Shown one piece after another: positions 9,328 through 18,774 of a DNA stretch of 64,000 bases (its first letter is position 1; each line of letters opens with the position of its first letter). The stretch comes from Oligoflexales bacterium. Its GTDB lineage: Bacteria; Bdellovibrionota_B; Oligoflexia; Oligoflexales; RGVZ01. The notes below the pieces were generated by a model that had not been told where the DNA came from, searched no databases, and was given only the letters and a program-made list of their open reading frames with translations. The stretch is from contig CANLUT010000004.1 of assembly GCA_947494335.1 (NCBI GenBank), positions 1 through 64,000 on the forward strand, in the 5' to 3' direction. The position numbers were made by a program, and so were the translations under genes.

Positions 9328-9638
9328 CTTTGCTAACCTCATATATTAATAGACTGGAACTTCATGACCGATTTACTTGTTTGAAATGTTAGTCGAGATG
9401 ACCTGACTAGGACAACAAGAGCATGATGCACAGCCGAATTAAAAATCAAAAATTATGACTTACCTTATGCGCACAGCAAAAGCGCAATGGCTCAATGGGG
9501 TTAAATTACCCAATAAAAACCGAAGCATATGAAAAATCGAGGAACAAGCATCCAAGGCACAACGAAATGCCGATGCTTGATCGATTGTTTAACTATTGCA
9601 GCGAGAGCTAATGATGTTTATCTTCTTACGACCACTGC
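9328..9638. other. Intergenic region without a gene
   Basis: I see no open frame with coding character, no strong hairpin and no repeat here. It must hold the promoter of the subtilase gene (minus) and that of tRNA-Arg (plus). TTGTTT near 9586 and TAATGA near 9610, about 18 bases apart, could serve the tRNA, but this is a weak match. Confidence 0.4.
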
Positions 9639-9712
9639 GCACCCATAGCTCAGCTGGATAGAGTACTTGGCTTCGAACCAAGTGGTCGGAGGTTCGAATC
9701 CTTCTGGGTGCG
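9639..9712 (+). tRNA. tRNA-Arg, anticodon UCG
   Basis: A complete 74-base cloverleaf. The acceptor arms GCACCCA (9639-9645) and TGGGTGC (9705-9711) pair fully. The D arm is GCTC/GAGT, the anticodon stem CTTGG/CCAAG encloses the loop CTTCGAA with anticodon TCG, and the T arm carries TTCGAAT. This tRNA decodes CGA and other CGN codons. The CCA end is not encoded. The T-run at 9715-9721 directly after it can end transcription and also touches the end of the convergent ligase gene. Confidence 0.97.
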
Positions 9713-9720
9713 CTCTTTTT

Positions 9721-11625
9721 TTAAATTCGCTTCAACAATTCAGCTTCACTCCACACGGTGACCCCGAGATCTTTGGCTTTGACCATTTTGCTCGAAGTCG
9801 AGTCAGTTTCATTTGTGACAAGAACCGAAGTGGTTTTTGACACTGAAGATCCAATGCGGCCCCCTGACTTTTTGATGGCATCCTCGATGTCTTTGCGGGG
9901 ACGACTCAATGCACCCGTGATGACAAACGTCATGCCGTCAAGCGGACGAGGACCATCCCCCGTCGACTGCGGCGCTTCCGGCGAAACACCCACAGCTAAA
10001 AGTTGATCAATTAAATTAGATTGTCTTGAGAGGCCTTCCACAATCTGCTTTGCAGATTTCTCTGCAAAACCATCAATGGCTATCACGTCGGCAACAGTGG
10101 CCGAGCGAATTTTTTTGAGGCTTGGGAACACCTCTAGTAGTTTTTCCCAGGTGGTTTGTCCTGAACCTTCGATTCCAAGTCCACATAAAAACATGGCAAG
10201 AGGCACAGTCGTGGTTGATTGAATATTTTCATAAAGCTTCTTCGCCATTTTTTCTTTGGTAGCCGGAAGCTTTAGAAAGTCATCCATCGTCAGCTTATAG
10301 AGATCCGGTATCGACGAAACGAGACCAGCGTCTATCATTTGCTGCAATCGTTTTTCACTCAAATCCTCAATGTTGACCGCCTTGATCCAATTCAGAATCC
10401 CCCCTGAACGTTGCGCTGGGCAGAGACTCTGATTGCTACATTTTATGCGAACGTCATCAGAGACGAGCTCACTTTGACAACTTGGACATTTTTGAGGAAT
10501 TTTACAGTGCCCTGCTGCGGAGGTTACGACACTTAAGAACTTGGGAATCACTTCGCCCGACCGTACAAGCTCAATAAAGTCTCCTGATTTGAGGTTATAT
10601 CCGCGAACATGGGCAGCGTTATGCAATGTGATATTAGTAATCGTAGCACCGCTCAGCTCAACAGGTTCGATAACGGCCACCGGCGTCACAATGCCTAGGC
10701 GGGATGTAGCCCAGTCAATTCTCGTAATCTTGGATCGCGCCGTTTCTCCCTGCCATTTAAAGCTAAGCTTATAGCGAGGATGATGCGCTGTTGATCCTAG
10801 TTCTTCGTGGGTTACTAAATCATTGTAACTGAAGACCGCACCATCACAGCCGATCTCGTCTTCCTCCATTTTTTGCCTGACATGCTCAAGATACGCCTCG
10901 ACGTCCTTAGGCTTTTTTAGCAGCCGAGGCTCAGGAAGGCGAAAACCCTGTTTTTCCAGCCAACCCATCTTGTCAATCTCAGTTTTGAAAGAATCAACAC
11001 CAATGACATCAAAAGCGAAAAAATTGAAATAGCGCGCCAGCTCGCCATGAACTTTACGTCCTAAAATTCCCGCCACAATATTGCGTGGACTTGTTGGACG
11101 CTCCAGACCTAACGACTGCATTTCTTCTGCAAGCCGAATAAAATTTGATTCGCTGCAATAAAGCTCTCCGCGGACCTCGAAATTTTTGGAGATACTGACC
11201 GAAGGAATTGCATCAGTCACCCATTTGAGCTTGGCCGTGACGTCCTCTCCTTGTCGACCATCGCCACGAGTTTTAGCCAAATGAAATTGACCCTCGCGAT
11301 AAACCAATGACATCGAGGTGCCATCAACCTTTAATGTCCCTAAAACGTCGTGACCCGAAGCCCATTTTAAGAGATCATTGACCTCATAGGTCTTATCAAG
11401 CGACAACATCGGCTGGTCGTGGGTCACCTTAGCGTTCGCTGACTCTATGTTGACACCTCCTACCACAGTCAAAACTGGATGATTGGGCGCAAGCTGCCGC
11501 AACTCATCCTCCAATTTATCGTAGTCGACGTCCGCTATCTCGGGATGACCGGCATAGTAAAGTTTCTTGTGCCGCATTATCTCACTAGAAAGCCAGGCTG
11601 CACGCTCCGGGTTGTACATTCTCAC
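9721..11625 (-). CDS. ligA: NAD-dependent DNA ligase LigA
   Basis: A 634-residue ligase that seals nicks in replication and repair using NAD. Visible parts in order: the Ia NAD-binding domain ([14 protein letters not shown]), the adenylation domain with AMP-accepting Lys99 in KVDGTS, the OB fold, a four-Cys zinc finger (CPSC...CSNQSLCP), the helix-hairpin-helix region and a C-terminal BRCT domain ([10 protein letters not shown]...). It is slightly shorter than the common length of about 670 residues, but no domain is missing. The gene stands alone, convergent with tRNA-Arg, and its TAA lies within the T-run that follows the tRNA. Confidence 0.97.
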   Translation of the reverse strand: MRMYNPERAAWLSSEIMRHKKLYYAGHPEIADVDYDKLEDELRQLAPNHPVLTVVGGVNIESANAKVTHDQPMLSLDKTYEVNDLLKWASGHDVLGTLKVDGTSMSLVYREGQFHLAKTRGDGRQGEDVTAKLKWVTDAIPSVSISKNFEVRGELYCSESNFIRLAEEMQSLGLERPTSPRNIVAGILGRKVHGELARYFNFFAFDVIGVDSFKTEIDKMGWLEKQGFRLPEPRLLKKPKDVEAYLEHVRQKMEEDEIGCDGAVFSYNDLVTHEELGSTAHHPRYKLSFKWQGETARSKITRIDWATSRLGIVTPVAVIEPVELSGATITNITLHNAAHVRGYNLKSGDFIELVRSGEVIPKFLSVVTSAAGHCKIPQKCPSCQSELVSDDVRIKCSNQSLCPAQRSGGILNWIKAVNIEDLSEKRLQQMIDAGLVSSIPDLYKLTMDDFLKLPATKEKMAKKLYENIQSTTTVPLAMFLCGLGIEGSGQTTWEKLLEVFPSLKKIRSATVADVIAIDGFAEKSAKQIVEGLSRQSNLIDQLLAVGVSPEAPQSTGDGPRPLDGMTFVITGALSRPRKDIEDAIKKSGGRIGSSVSKTTSVLVTNETDSTSSKMVKAKDLGVTVWSEAELLKRI

Positions 11626-11728
11626 TCCAATTGAGTCACAAAATAAAGATAGCCTATTAAATTACAGTTTAATCAATATGCAATCAGTTATGTGTCCCCA
11701 ATTCTAAATTTGTTGTAGACTCGACCCG

Positions 11729-13078
11729 ATGAGCGAGGCCACCACACAAGTTCAGCAGTTATATGAGCGGCACCCATATCCGCACTATCCGTTGTTGGCC
11801 AAGCCGCGATGGCAAGACGGCTACTTGGGAAGCTCACTTTTTGCGCGCAGCCTTTTTCACGGGGAATCGGCGGACCCAACGAGGCCAGCACATTTTCTAA
11901 GCATTGGATCTGGGGAAATGCTTCCTTATATTATCCGGCAGTGGGAGCCGTCATCCACCAAATTAACTTGTGTGGATTTAAGTCGCCGGAGTCTTAGGCG
12001 AGCCCAATTCCGAACTGCGCTTTTAGGACGCTCGATAATCTTTCAGCAGTCCGATGTAAATGAGTACCTTAGCAGACCTGACACATCTGGCGCCTGCTAT
12101 GACCACATCGAAGCATACGGGGTTCTGCATCATATTTCATCATTCCAAAAAACCTTAAACTTAATTCGTGATAATTTATCCCCTAATGGAATCGTGCGCA
12201 TCATGGTCTATAACGCCAAGGCTCGTGACTGGATCTGGGAGTTGAATCGTGGATTTGTGCAACTTGGACTTAGATTCGGTAGTGATGCAGATGTGAAAAC
12301 AGCCCGCGAAATCCTTTTTCGACTAGCAAGTATTTCACCGCAGCTTGACGAAAGACTGCAACAGATGGGTCTCACTTCATTGAACAACAACACACGATTC
12401 GCAGATACATTTTTACATCCATGGGAGTCCCGAGCATCGATAATTCATTGGTTTAAAGCTTTTTCGAGTGCCGGATTAAAGCCGGTTGGACTCTATGATC
12501 GCTATGCTGAACTTGATGATTTAGACAATCCACTCTGGACTTGTCCGACAGCCGAACAGTTATCCGAGCGAGCTCAAGATCTTCGCTTTGAAAATAATCT
12601 TGAGGTCTGGCTGAAACGCGAGAACGCCGATGATGGTGGAGCCTTCGACAAATCGTCACCTCATGCACACCGAGGCGCGATTCCATTGCGACTTCGGATG
12701 ACGATGCCTCCGAACCAATTCAACAAATTTGAAGAAACGCGCACTCTTCCAATAGGAACCAAGCTAGCCATTTGGCAGGGTTATTTACGCAATTTGCATC
12801 AAATTCCGGACAAAACAAGCCTTGGCATCTTATCTGGACTTGATCTGAGAGTATTGAAACGCCTCTCTAGAATCGGCCTCTTACTACCGCAAACGGCATC
12901 GGCTTTAAAACTAAAAGAGACATTATCAAAACCCCTTCACCCCAACATGTCACCTCCTAAAATTGCGCCTCGAGCCGAGCCAAAGCAGATAAAAAAAATA
13001 TCTGAAATTATTGGAAATTTATCTACAAACGAACAGCACCTTAACCAAGCGCTGCGACGTTTTACTCGTGCAATCTGA
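11729..13078 (+). CDS. Class I SAM-dependent methyltransferase
   Basis: A 449-residue protein. Motif I is FLSIGSGEM, motif II ends in CVDLS, and a GVLHHI segment with preceding acidic residues forms the usual post-motif III region; together these show a seven-strand Rossmann methyltransferase in residues about 50-190. The N-terminal YERHPYPHYP element is common in bacterial methyltransferases of unknown substrate. The C-terminal 250 residues have no recognised domain. It is divergent from ligA and followed by an M48 peptidase gene 46 bases downstream. The substrate is unknown. Confidence 0.8.
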   Translation: MSEATTQVQQLYERHPYPHYPLLAKPRWQDGYLGSSLFARSLFHGESADPTRPAHFLSIGSGEMLPYIIRQWEPSSTKLTCVDLSRRSLRRAQFRTALLGRSIIFQQSDVNEYLSRPDTSGACYDHIEAYGVLHHISSFQKTLNLIRDNLSPNGIVRIMVYNAKARDWIWELNRGFVQLGLRFGSDADVKTAREILFRLASISPQLDERLQQMGLTSLNNNTRFADTFLHPWESRASIIHWFKAFSSAGLKPVGLYDRYAELDDLDNPLWTCPTAEQLSERAQDLRFENNLEVWLKRENADDGGAFDKSSPHAHRGAIPLRLRMTMPPNQFNKFEETRTLPIGTKLAIWQGYLRNLHQIPDKTSLGILSGLDLRVLKRLSRIGLLLPQTASALKLKETLSKPLHPNMSPPKIAPRAEPKQIKKISEIIGNLSTNEQHLNQALRRFTRAI

Positions 13079-13124
13079 CAGTTGGCCTGATACCATTTGG
13101 ATTAAACTGAAGGATGGACCATCA

Positions 13125-14444
13125 ATGAAATCACGCACTGCTTGCATATGGCTGTGTAGCGCTTTGTTTGCGTTATTATCTTGCAAAACACGGCAGCAGT
13201 TATCACAGTCCAAACATGTTTTTGGCAGAACTGCTGTTGCGCCATCGTCTCCACTAAATCCTTGTAAAGACGGCACTGATTATCCTGAGGCGGTCGCATA
13301 CGTAAAAGAGCTTGCCAACTGGATCATGGCAAGAAATCCAGAAACTTTTACAGCTGACTACAGCCCTGCGAAATTTTGTTTTGTCGTGTCTGACTTAGCG
13401 GGACTCAATGCTCACTCCGATCCCGCCACTGGACTTATTACAGTACGCGCTGAGATGGTCCGCATGTCTCCAAATACGGACGATGCACTTGCCGCAGTAC
13501 TAGCCCACGAACTAGCGCATGTGACCATGCAACACAGACGACGAGAGCCCGCGGCCGCAGACTTACCCAAAGACCTTGATCTAGCCGAGCTATCTCGCCG
13601 GCAGGTTGCGCAGAAAACTTGGCAAATAAAAATCGAAAGTTCACGCACGGGCGTTATTGATGATGCTTTAAGATCAGGATTCATTGAAAACACTTCTGTC
13701 CTTATGAAAGATCATGATCTTTGGCAGCGAATTATTCCTTACCTGGGGCAGATTGACAAAGGTAGTTACGAGCAAGCGGCGAAGGCCTTCTCAAAGATGG
13801 ATGAGCAGTTTGGTATCGCAATAAGAAATCCACACTATGACTCTATGTCTACCTGGCGAATGCTGGATTCAATTATCTTAAACTTTGATCAACTGTCAGC
13901 CAGCATTCCTAATTTTCAAAACTTTATCAAAACCGATACCTCCACCTGCCTGCCGGAGAACATTTGTCAGGACCGAAAAAATATCGAATCGATTTTTAAA
14001 TATATTGAAAGCAAACTTCGCCCAACTATGGACGCGACCTGTGGCATACACCTTGATCCAAAAGACGATCCAAATCATTACGCGCCGTGGATGCAGTGGA
14101 TGGAACAGCAAGCTGATGAAGTGGGATTTGAACTTTACCTCAGAGCAGGTCTTTCTGCCGCCCACTACACCACATTTCTTGAATCCCTCATGGTCGCAGA
14201 CAAGAAGTTCGATATCTGTGTCGAAAACATAAAAAAATCCAACTGGAGAGCACCCCGCATCACAGATGAATTCGTCGACGGACATCCGCCATATTGCTTT
14301 CGATACGAAAACTTGACCATTCAAGAAATGCTAAAACATGAAAAGGAATATACTGAACTCGCAACGAAGGCAGTGCTCCGCGCGGTACCGGAATTACTGG
14401 AATTACGTAATGCAGCACACAGTGCGCTTACACCAAAAAAGTGA
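13125..14444 (+). CDS. M48-family zinc metallopeptidase lipoprotein
   Basis: A 439-residue lipoprotein. The N-terminus MKSRTACIW...LFALLSCK has a lipobox ending in Cys, so it is probably anchored by lipid in the periplasm. The zinc motif HELAH (His128) is followed downstream by EQQADEVGFEL, which supplies the third ligand Glu as in M48/BepA-type proteases. Proteins of this type often act in outer-membrane protein quality control. The ATG at 13125 has AGGATGG ten bases upstream; the frame stays open back to 13011, inside the methyltransferase gene, but that extension would destroy the signal peptide. Confidence 0.85.
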   Translation: MKSRTACIWLCSALFALLSCKTRQQLSQSKHVFGRTAVAPSSPLNPCKDGTDYPEAVAYVKELANWIMARNPETFTADYSPAKFCFVVSDLAGLNAHSDPATGLITVRAEMVRMSPNTDDALAAVLAHELAHVTMQHRRREPAAADLPKDLDLAELSRRQVAQKTWQIKIESSRTGVIDDALRSGFIENTSVLMKDHDLWQRIIPYLGQIDKGSYEQAAKAFSKMDEQFGIAIRNPHYDSMSTWRMLDSIILNFDQLSASIPNFQNFIKTDTSTCLPENICQDRKNIESIFKYIESKLRPTMDATCGIHLDPKDDPNHYAPWMQWMEQQADEVGFELYLRAGLSAAHYTTFLESLMVADKKFDICVENIKKSNWRAPRITDEFVDGHPPYCFRYENLTIQEMLKHEKEYTELATKAVLRAVPELLELRNAAHSALTPKK

Positions 14445-14472
14445 TGCTAGCACTGTCACTTTGTAAGTGATT

Positions 14473-15468
14473 TCAGTCCACCGAGGTTTGATTCATCTGC
14501 GATCGAATTGCCGCTTTCAGCACGTCACTCCAAATGTGGACTTCCTGTAAATCCTGCTTCGAAATCCACGGATAATGAAAAAAACCAGCCTTGGTCAAAC
14601 CCAGCCCCGACACCTGCATTTTAATTCGATCACCAGCTAGAACAAGCGGTAGCCCCTGAAGTCCTGCCAACACCAGGTAGCTCACATTATTGCAAAGATA
14701 CTTGCCAGGGGTTTCCTCGTCCGATGTCCGCACGTCAAAACCTGGCATTTCCTTGCGAATAATGGATTGAGTAGCCTCAAGCAGTTTAGTCGCGTTCCAC
14801 GTCATCTTAAGAACAGCTGGACCGCCTTTCAAAATCTCTGGTTCACTTGTTTGACTTCCAGAGACTGGGGTAACCGAGCTCTGAGATCCATCCGCCTCGT
14901 ATCCGTGGGATGGTACAGCAACGTTGACTGCATGATGTTCCCATGTTCCCATCTCATGCTGGCTACCATCCATTCCTGCCATAATAATAAGGTTGGGTCG
15001 AAACAACTGAGCTTCATGGAGGTAGATAGCCGCAGCAAGATCCCAAATGACTGAGGCAGAAACTGCACAAACCTCTACCCGAAGACCGTCAATCGTAACC
15101 ACGTCCTGACGAGTAATTCCGTCTGCATCGTCTTTGCTAATGATAGGCGACAATAAGTCCGACTGGGATTGATTGAACCTGTCAGCAAAATTCATAGCCA
15201 CCAGACTGGACGTGTTGAATTCTATGTCGCTAAACGGACCAAATCCCGTCAACATAACCCTGTAATCAGATTTCGAACGACCATCAAAATGACAATGCTT
15301 TTTCTTGCCCTTATAAGCTTCAAATCGACTGGCCACGGCATCATTATCAGCTCCGAGGTCAGTTAAAACCTTACTTCTGATTGCCGCCGTAGATCGGCAA
15401 CCACAAAGAGTCGCTAGTACGGCAATCAGAAGCGCATGTCGCAATAAAGTATATTTGCAACCAATCAT
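14473..15468 (-). CDS. Pyroglutamyl-peptidase-like (C15) lipoprotein
   Basis: A 331-residue protein with a lipoprotein signal (LIAVLATLCGC). Residues about 70 onward carry motifs of pyrrolidone carboxyl peptidase: LTGFGPF with a later N-S pair, a Gly-rich AGMDGS..E segment, and LCNNVSYLVL, matching the catalytic CN..Y segment of C15 enzymes. The classic enzyme is a cytoplasmic protein of about 215 residues that removes N-terminal pyroglutamate. Here the fold is lipid-anchored and enlarged, so the substrate may differ. The start ATG overlaps the stop of the peroxiredoxin gene by four bases (ATGA), showing translational coupling. Confidence 0.7.
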   Translation of the reverse strand: MIGCKYTLLRHALLIAVLATLCGCRSTAAIRSKVLTDLGADNDAVASRFEAYKGKKKHCHFDGRSKSDYRVMLTGFGPFSDIEFNTSSLVAMNFADRFNQSQSDLLSPIISKDDADGITRQDVVTIDGLRVEVCAVSASVIWDLAAAIYLHEAQLFRPNLIIMAGMDGSQHEMGTWEHHAVNVAVPSHGYEADGSQSSVTPVSGSQTSEPEILKGGPAVLKMTWNATKLLEATQSIIRKEMPGFDVRTSDEETPGKYLCNNVSYLVLAGLQGLPLVLAGDRIKMQVSGLGLTKAGFFHYPWISKQDLQEVHIWSDVLKAAIRSQMNQTSVD

Positions 15469-16133
15469 AGGTTTCTTAATTCATCCAAAACCGCCTCAGT
15501 GTGGCCTTCAACTGAAACCTTAGGCCAAACATAAGCCACGCGTCCCGACGGATCGATCAAGAAGGTTGCCCTCTGAATCCCCATCTTCTTCTTACCGTAC
15601 ATGTTTTTCTCAACCCACACCCCATACGACTCCGCAACTTTGTGATCTTCATCCGCCACAAGGATAAAATCTAAGCCGTATTTTTTGCGAAACTTAGCAT
15701 GACTTTCGACAGAGTCCGGACTGACACCGATAACCACAGCACCAGCACTCATCAGCTTATTTTTATTTTCCTGGAAGGAACAGGCCTCGACCGTACATCC
15801 TGGGGTGTCATCTTTTGGATAGAAGTAAAGTACAACATTCTTACCGACAAACTTCGACAGGCTTACCACTCCACTTGTATCGGACTTCAAAGCGAACGCG
15901 GGTGCCAGTTGACCGACTGCGGGCATTCCATGAAGAGCCTTACTACCGGAAGATTTGAGTTTTGGCGTTTTCTTTGAAACCGTATTTTTAACTGTGATCT
16001 TCTTGGACGTTGACTTTTTGCCAACTGCTTTTTTAACAGATTTTTTTACGGCTTTCTTTGCTGTTGGCTTCTTAGAAACTTTTTTTACGGATTTTTTGGT
16101 TGTTTTTTTTCTGGATACACTTTGCGTTTTCAT
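15465..16133 (-). CDS. bcp: Bcp-type peroxiredoxin with lysine-rich histone-like N-terminal tail
   Basis: A 222-residue protein of two parts. Residues 1-60 are very rich in Lys, Ala, Ser and Thr with repeated KKxxKK patterns, like histone H1 or AlgP tails. Residues 70-222 are a complete atypical two-Cys peroxiredoxin: YPKDDTPGCTVEACSF gives the peroxidatic Cys113 and the resolving Cys118. These enzymes reduce H2O2 and organic peroxides with thioredoxin. The basic tail could bind DNA, RNA or acidic membranes; nucleic-acid targeting is my inference. An internal ATG at Met70 falls exactly at the domain border, so a short form is conceivable. The gene leads an operon with the C15-like lipoprotein. 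Confidence 0.92.
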   Translation of the reverse strand: MKTQSVSRKKTTKKSVKKVSKKPTAKKAVKKSVKKAVGKKSTSKKITVKNTVSKKTPKLKSSGSKALHGMPAVGQLAPAFALKSDTSGVVSLSKFVGKNVVLYFYPKDDTPGCTVEACSFQENKNKLMSAGAVVIGVSPDSVESHAKFRKKYGLDFILVADEDHKVAESYGVWVEKNMYGKKKMGIQRATFLIDPSGRVAYVWPKVSVEGHTEAVLDELRNL

Positions 16134-16236
16134 GAAATCTCCACAGTATTAATGTCTGTTTGAATGGTTGATCCTGAGTCTTTCTGGTATAGTTGGGCTA
16201 CGTACACTATAACCACTTACTAGACATTGAGGAACC

Positions 16237-16596
16237 ATGAAAACACTCGTGCTTGGAGCCTCCGATAAGCCCGATCGCTACTCTTACAAGGCGATGCTGA
16301 TGCTTGAAAGTCATGGTCATGAGGTCGTTTTGGTTCACCCGACTCTGAAATCTATTGGCACACGTCCAGTCATATCTGACCTGCAAATGGTTAAGGACTC
16401 TATTGATACCGTCACCGTTTATTTAAATCCCTCTACCAGTGACTCTCTTGAAACAGCATTGAAGACGCTCCATCCGCGTCGGGTCATCTTCAACCCGGGG
16501 GCAGAAAATCCAAGACTTGCCAGAGGTCTTCGTGCAGTCGGGATCGAGACTGAAGATGCATGCACACTTGTTTTGTTGCGATCAGGTCAGTTCTAA
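16237..16596 (+). CDS. CoA-binding domain protein (YccU type)
   Basis: A 119-residue single-domain Rossmann protein. It has the opening MKTLVLGASDKPDRYSYKAM, the VHPT segment and the C-terminal FNPGAENP element of the CoA_binding_2 family related to the succinyl-CoA ligase alpha N-domain. Its cellular role is not known; members are proposed to sense or bind CoA. Seventeen bases separate it from the YkgJ-type gene, so they are probably one transcript. Confidence 0.85.
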   Translation: MKTLVLGASDKPDRYSYKAMLMLESHGHEVVLVHPTLKSIGTRPVISDLQMVKDSIDTVTVYLNPSTSDSLETALKTLHPRRVIFNPGAENPRLARGLRAVGIETEDACTLVLLRSGQF

Positions 16597-16612
16597 CGCG
16601 AAGGGTGACACC

Positions 16613-17179
16613 ATGACATCTTCAGATAATGAGCACCCGACAGAGATTCGACTTGAAGTTATCGCTGCGTCCGCGGAACCCACATGGGCTGATAATTGGA
16701 ATTTTCGCTCATACTTGTTTCAGAATGTCCCTTCGGAGTTGGTAGACCAGACCGTTCATACTTTAAATAAAGAAATCTCATCAAAAATTGATTGCACTAA
16801 ATGCGGACATTGCTGCCGTGAAATTCAGCCCTTCATGGATGCTAGCGACATTGCTCAAATGGCAGATGGTCTGAAAGAAACGCCGGAAAAGGTTTTAGCC
16901 CAGACAAAGCCCGAAGATCACAACTGTGTCTCGTTTTTAAAAAAACCTTGCCCCATGCTGAAAGACAATAAGTGTACGGTCTACCAGTTTCGTCCCCGCG
17001 ATTGTCGAGAATATCCTCATTTGGATAAACCCGACTTTCTTGCAGGTTCGGTGGGCACGATCGAAAATTACGGCACCTGCCCCATTGTATTTAATGTCTA
17101 TAATCGTTTGAAGACAGCCTTCCCATACGATCCAAATATTGACTATATCGGTGACTCAAATCCTGAGGACATGTTTTAA
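16613..17179 (+). CDS. YkgJ-family Cys-rich metal-binding protein
   Basis: A 188-residue protein. Conserved Cys residues CTKCGHCC and, further on, CPMLKDNKC and RPRDCREYP define the YkgJ (UPF0153) zinc- or iron-chelating family. The function is not established in any organism that I can cite. The ATG at 16613 follows AAGGGTG; the frame extends back to 16517 inside the CoA-binding gene, without a better start. It ends six bases before the convergent trmD gene. Confidence 0.85.
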   Translation: MTSSDNEHPTEIRLEVIAASAEPTWADNWNFRSYLFQNVPSELVDQTVHTLNKEISSKIDCTKCGHCCREIQPFMDASDIAQMADGLKETPEKVLAQTKPEDHNCVSFLKKPCPMLKDNKCTVYQFRPRDCREYPHLDKPDFLAGSVGTIENYGTCPIVFNVYNRLKTAFPYDPNIDYIGDSNPEDMF

Positions 17180-17185
17180 TCTAAA

Positions 17186-17887
17186 TTATTTTCTCAATAA
17201 GTCCGGACGTCGCTCGCGTGTTTTAATTGTCGATTGAACGAGTCTCCACTCCCGAATAGCTTTGTGATCACCTGACAGCAAAATATCCGGAACTTTTTGC
17301 CCCTGCCACTCGACTGGCCGGGTGTAACTTGGATACTCAAGCAAGCCCTGTAATCCCATTCCAAATGAGTCTTCGATTGCACTTTGTTCATCCCCAAGGA
17401 CACCGGGAACCAAACGAAGAAAGCTTTCAGCCATCAGTAAGGCTGGTAATTCTCCACCGGCGTAAACCACGTCACCAAGCGAGTATTCTTCATCAACACA
17501 GGAATCCAAAAATCTCTGATCGACGCCTGCAAATCGTCCGCAAATAAAGACGACTGAGTCATTGGAATTAGAAAACTGCTTGGCGGCCTCTTGAGTCCAC
17601 AACTTTCCAGTTGGTGAGGTTGAAATCACTTTTATTGATTTTTCAAATCCGATTTTTGCACGCGCAGCCTCAAGGGCTTGATTCAGACAGTCAGGTCGCA
17701 GCACCATGCCATCTCCGCCGCCGTAGGGAGTGTCATCGACAGAGCCATGTTTGTCCGCTGCATAATCACGCAAATCAATGGCAAAGGTGCTTGCAATGGC
17801 CTTCGACTCGGCCGAACGAAAAACACCAAAAACCTTGTAGGCCTCTATTATTTTCGGATGAATTGTTATGAAGGATATTTGTCTCAT
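17186..17887 (-). CDS. trmD: tRNA (guanine-N1-)-methyltransferase TrmD
   Basis: A 233-residue SPOUT methyltransferase that makes m1G37 in tRNAs reading CNN-type codons and prevents frameshifting. Signature segments are DDTPYGGGDGMVL (many members have GGGPGM or GGGAGM), the FICGRFAGVDQRF knot, and EYSLGDVVYAGGELPAL. The gene lies three bases after rimM. Unlike many bacteria, no rplS follows; the next gene is convergent. Confidence 0.97.
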   Translation of the reverse strand: MRQISFITIHPKIIEAYKVFGVFRSAESKAIASTFAIDLRDYAADKHGSVDDTPYGGGDGMVLRPDCLNQALEAARAKIGFEKSIKVISTSPTGKLWTQEAAKQFSNSNDSVVFICGRFAGVDQRFLDSCVDEEYSLGDVVYAGGELPALLMAESFLRLVPGVLGDEQSAIEDSFGMGLQGLLEYPSYTRPVEWQGQKVPDILLSGDHKAIREWRLVQSTIKTRERRPDLLRK

Positions 17888-17890
17888 GCT

Positions 17891-18424
17891 TTATTTCTTT
17901 TTGCGCGCATTCCATATCTCTTCAAATGTCGATGCTGGAACAACCAACTTGAGTCGATTGTCGTTTCGCTCAAAATTCATATCCACATAAGCAGGAATCA
18001 CGGGAATCTCAACGTCTGCAGATTTGGCTTGATTGAGGACAATCAAATTAATGGACGCAGGCATTATCACCACATCGGCAACGGAACCCATCTCGATATT
18101 TTCGCAATCATAAACAGAGCGACCTACCAAGTCTTTCAGCAGGAACTCTTTGGAGTCATCAATCTCTATTTCAGACGACTTGACCCAAATTGATAATCCG
18201 CGCAGCGCCTCTGCAGCAGTTCTATCTCCAGCGAGAGAGCACTTAATCAAAGGTCGATCGCGCTGCCAACTCACAGATATCATCTGTGCGAGCTTGGCAT
18301 CTTCTGCTGCCTTGCCGATCAAGACCGTCTTTATGTTGGCCGGAAATGGCTCATCGCGACCCGAAACGTAAAAAGAGCCTTGGAGTCCCAAAGCTCTTCC
18401 TACAGTTCCCAACTTAAGAAACAT
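17891..18424 (-). CDS. rimM: 16S rRNA processing protein RimM
   Basis: A 177-residue protein of the RimM family, which binds ribosomal protein S19 and helps mature the 30S head. The N-terminal barrel motif LGTVGRALGLQGSFYV and a C-terminal PRC-barrel (KDLVGRSVYDCEN...SVADVV) are visible. The canonical IGRI.GAHGVRG sequence is somewhat altered (GRALGLQGS). The start ATG overlaps the rpsP stop by one base (TAATG). Confidence 0.93.
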   Translation of the reverse strand: MFLKLGTVGRALGLQGSFYVSGRDEPFPANIKTVLIGKAAEDAKLAQMISVSWQRDRPLIKCSLAGDRTAAEALRGLSIWVKSSEIEIDDSKEFLLKDLVGRSVYDCENIEMGSVADVVIMPASINLIVLNQAKSADVEIPVIPAYVDMNFERNDNRLKLVVPASTFEEIWNARKKK

Positions 18425-18774
18425 TACTTAGCAGGCTTCTTAGCTGCCGCTTTTGGTGCTGCTTTGGCCGCTTTCGGGGCCTTAGCTTTTGTAGCGCCAC
18501 CAGCTTTTGCAGCGGTTGTTTTAACACGCTCAAGCTTCACGCCTTTTTTGTTCAACAGAACCTTCAACGTGTTGCTGACAGTCGCACCAACACCGTACCA
18601 GTAACGTAAACGAGCCTCATCAACCACTAAAGTGGATGGCTCAGTAGCTGCATCATAGTAGCCAAGCTTCTCAAGAAACTTCTTGGTAGCAGAGGCGCGG
18701 CTATTCGCAGCGACAATGTGATAAAAAGGGCGATGAGCGTTACCGTGGCGCTGCATGCGAAGGGTGGTTGCCAT
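18424..18774 (-). CDS. rpsP: 30S ribosomal protein S16 with Ala/Lys-rich tail
   Basis: A 116-residue protein. Residues 1-85 are a normal S16 (RMQRHGNAHRPFYHIVAANS, then LEKLGYYD). The last 30 residues are an Ala/Lys/Pro tail (KAAKAAPKAAAKKPAK) absent from short S16 proteins such as the 82-residue E. coli one. A GGAGG site sits just upstream of the ATG. It is the first gene of rpsP-rimM-trmD, so ribosome assembly and tRNA modification share a transcript. Confidence 0.97.
   Translation of the reverse strand: MATTLRMQRHGNAHRPFYHIVAANSRASATKKFLEKLGYYDAATEPSTLVVDEARLRYWYGVGATVSNTLKVLLNKKGVKLERVKTTAAKAGGATKAKAPKAAKAAPKAAAKKPAK

Noticed and set aside
9639-9721. tRNA-Arg as possible phage attachment site
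   Set aside because: No integrase gene and no repeated 3' end of the tRNA were seen nearby; flanking genes are ordinary.
15955-16152. Phe-rich frame on the plus strand that looks like a membrane protein
   Set aside because: Antisense of the lysine-rich peroxiredoxin tail; a compositional artefact.
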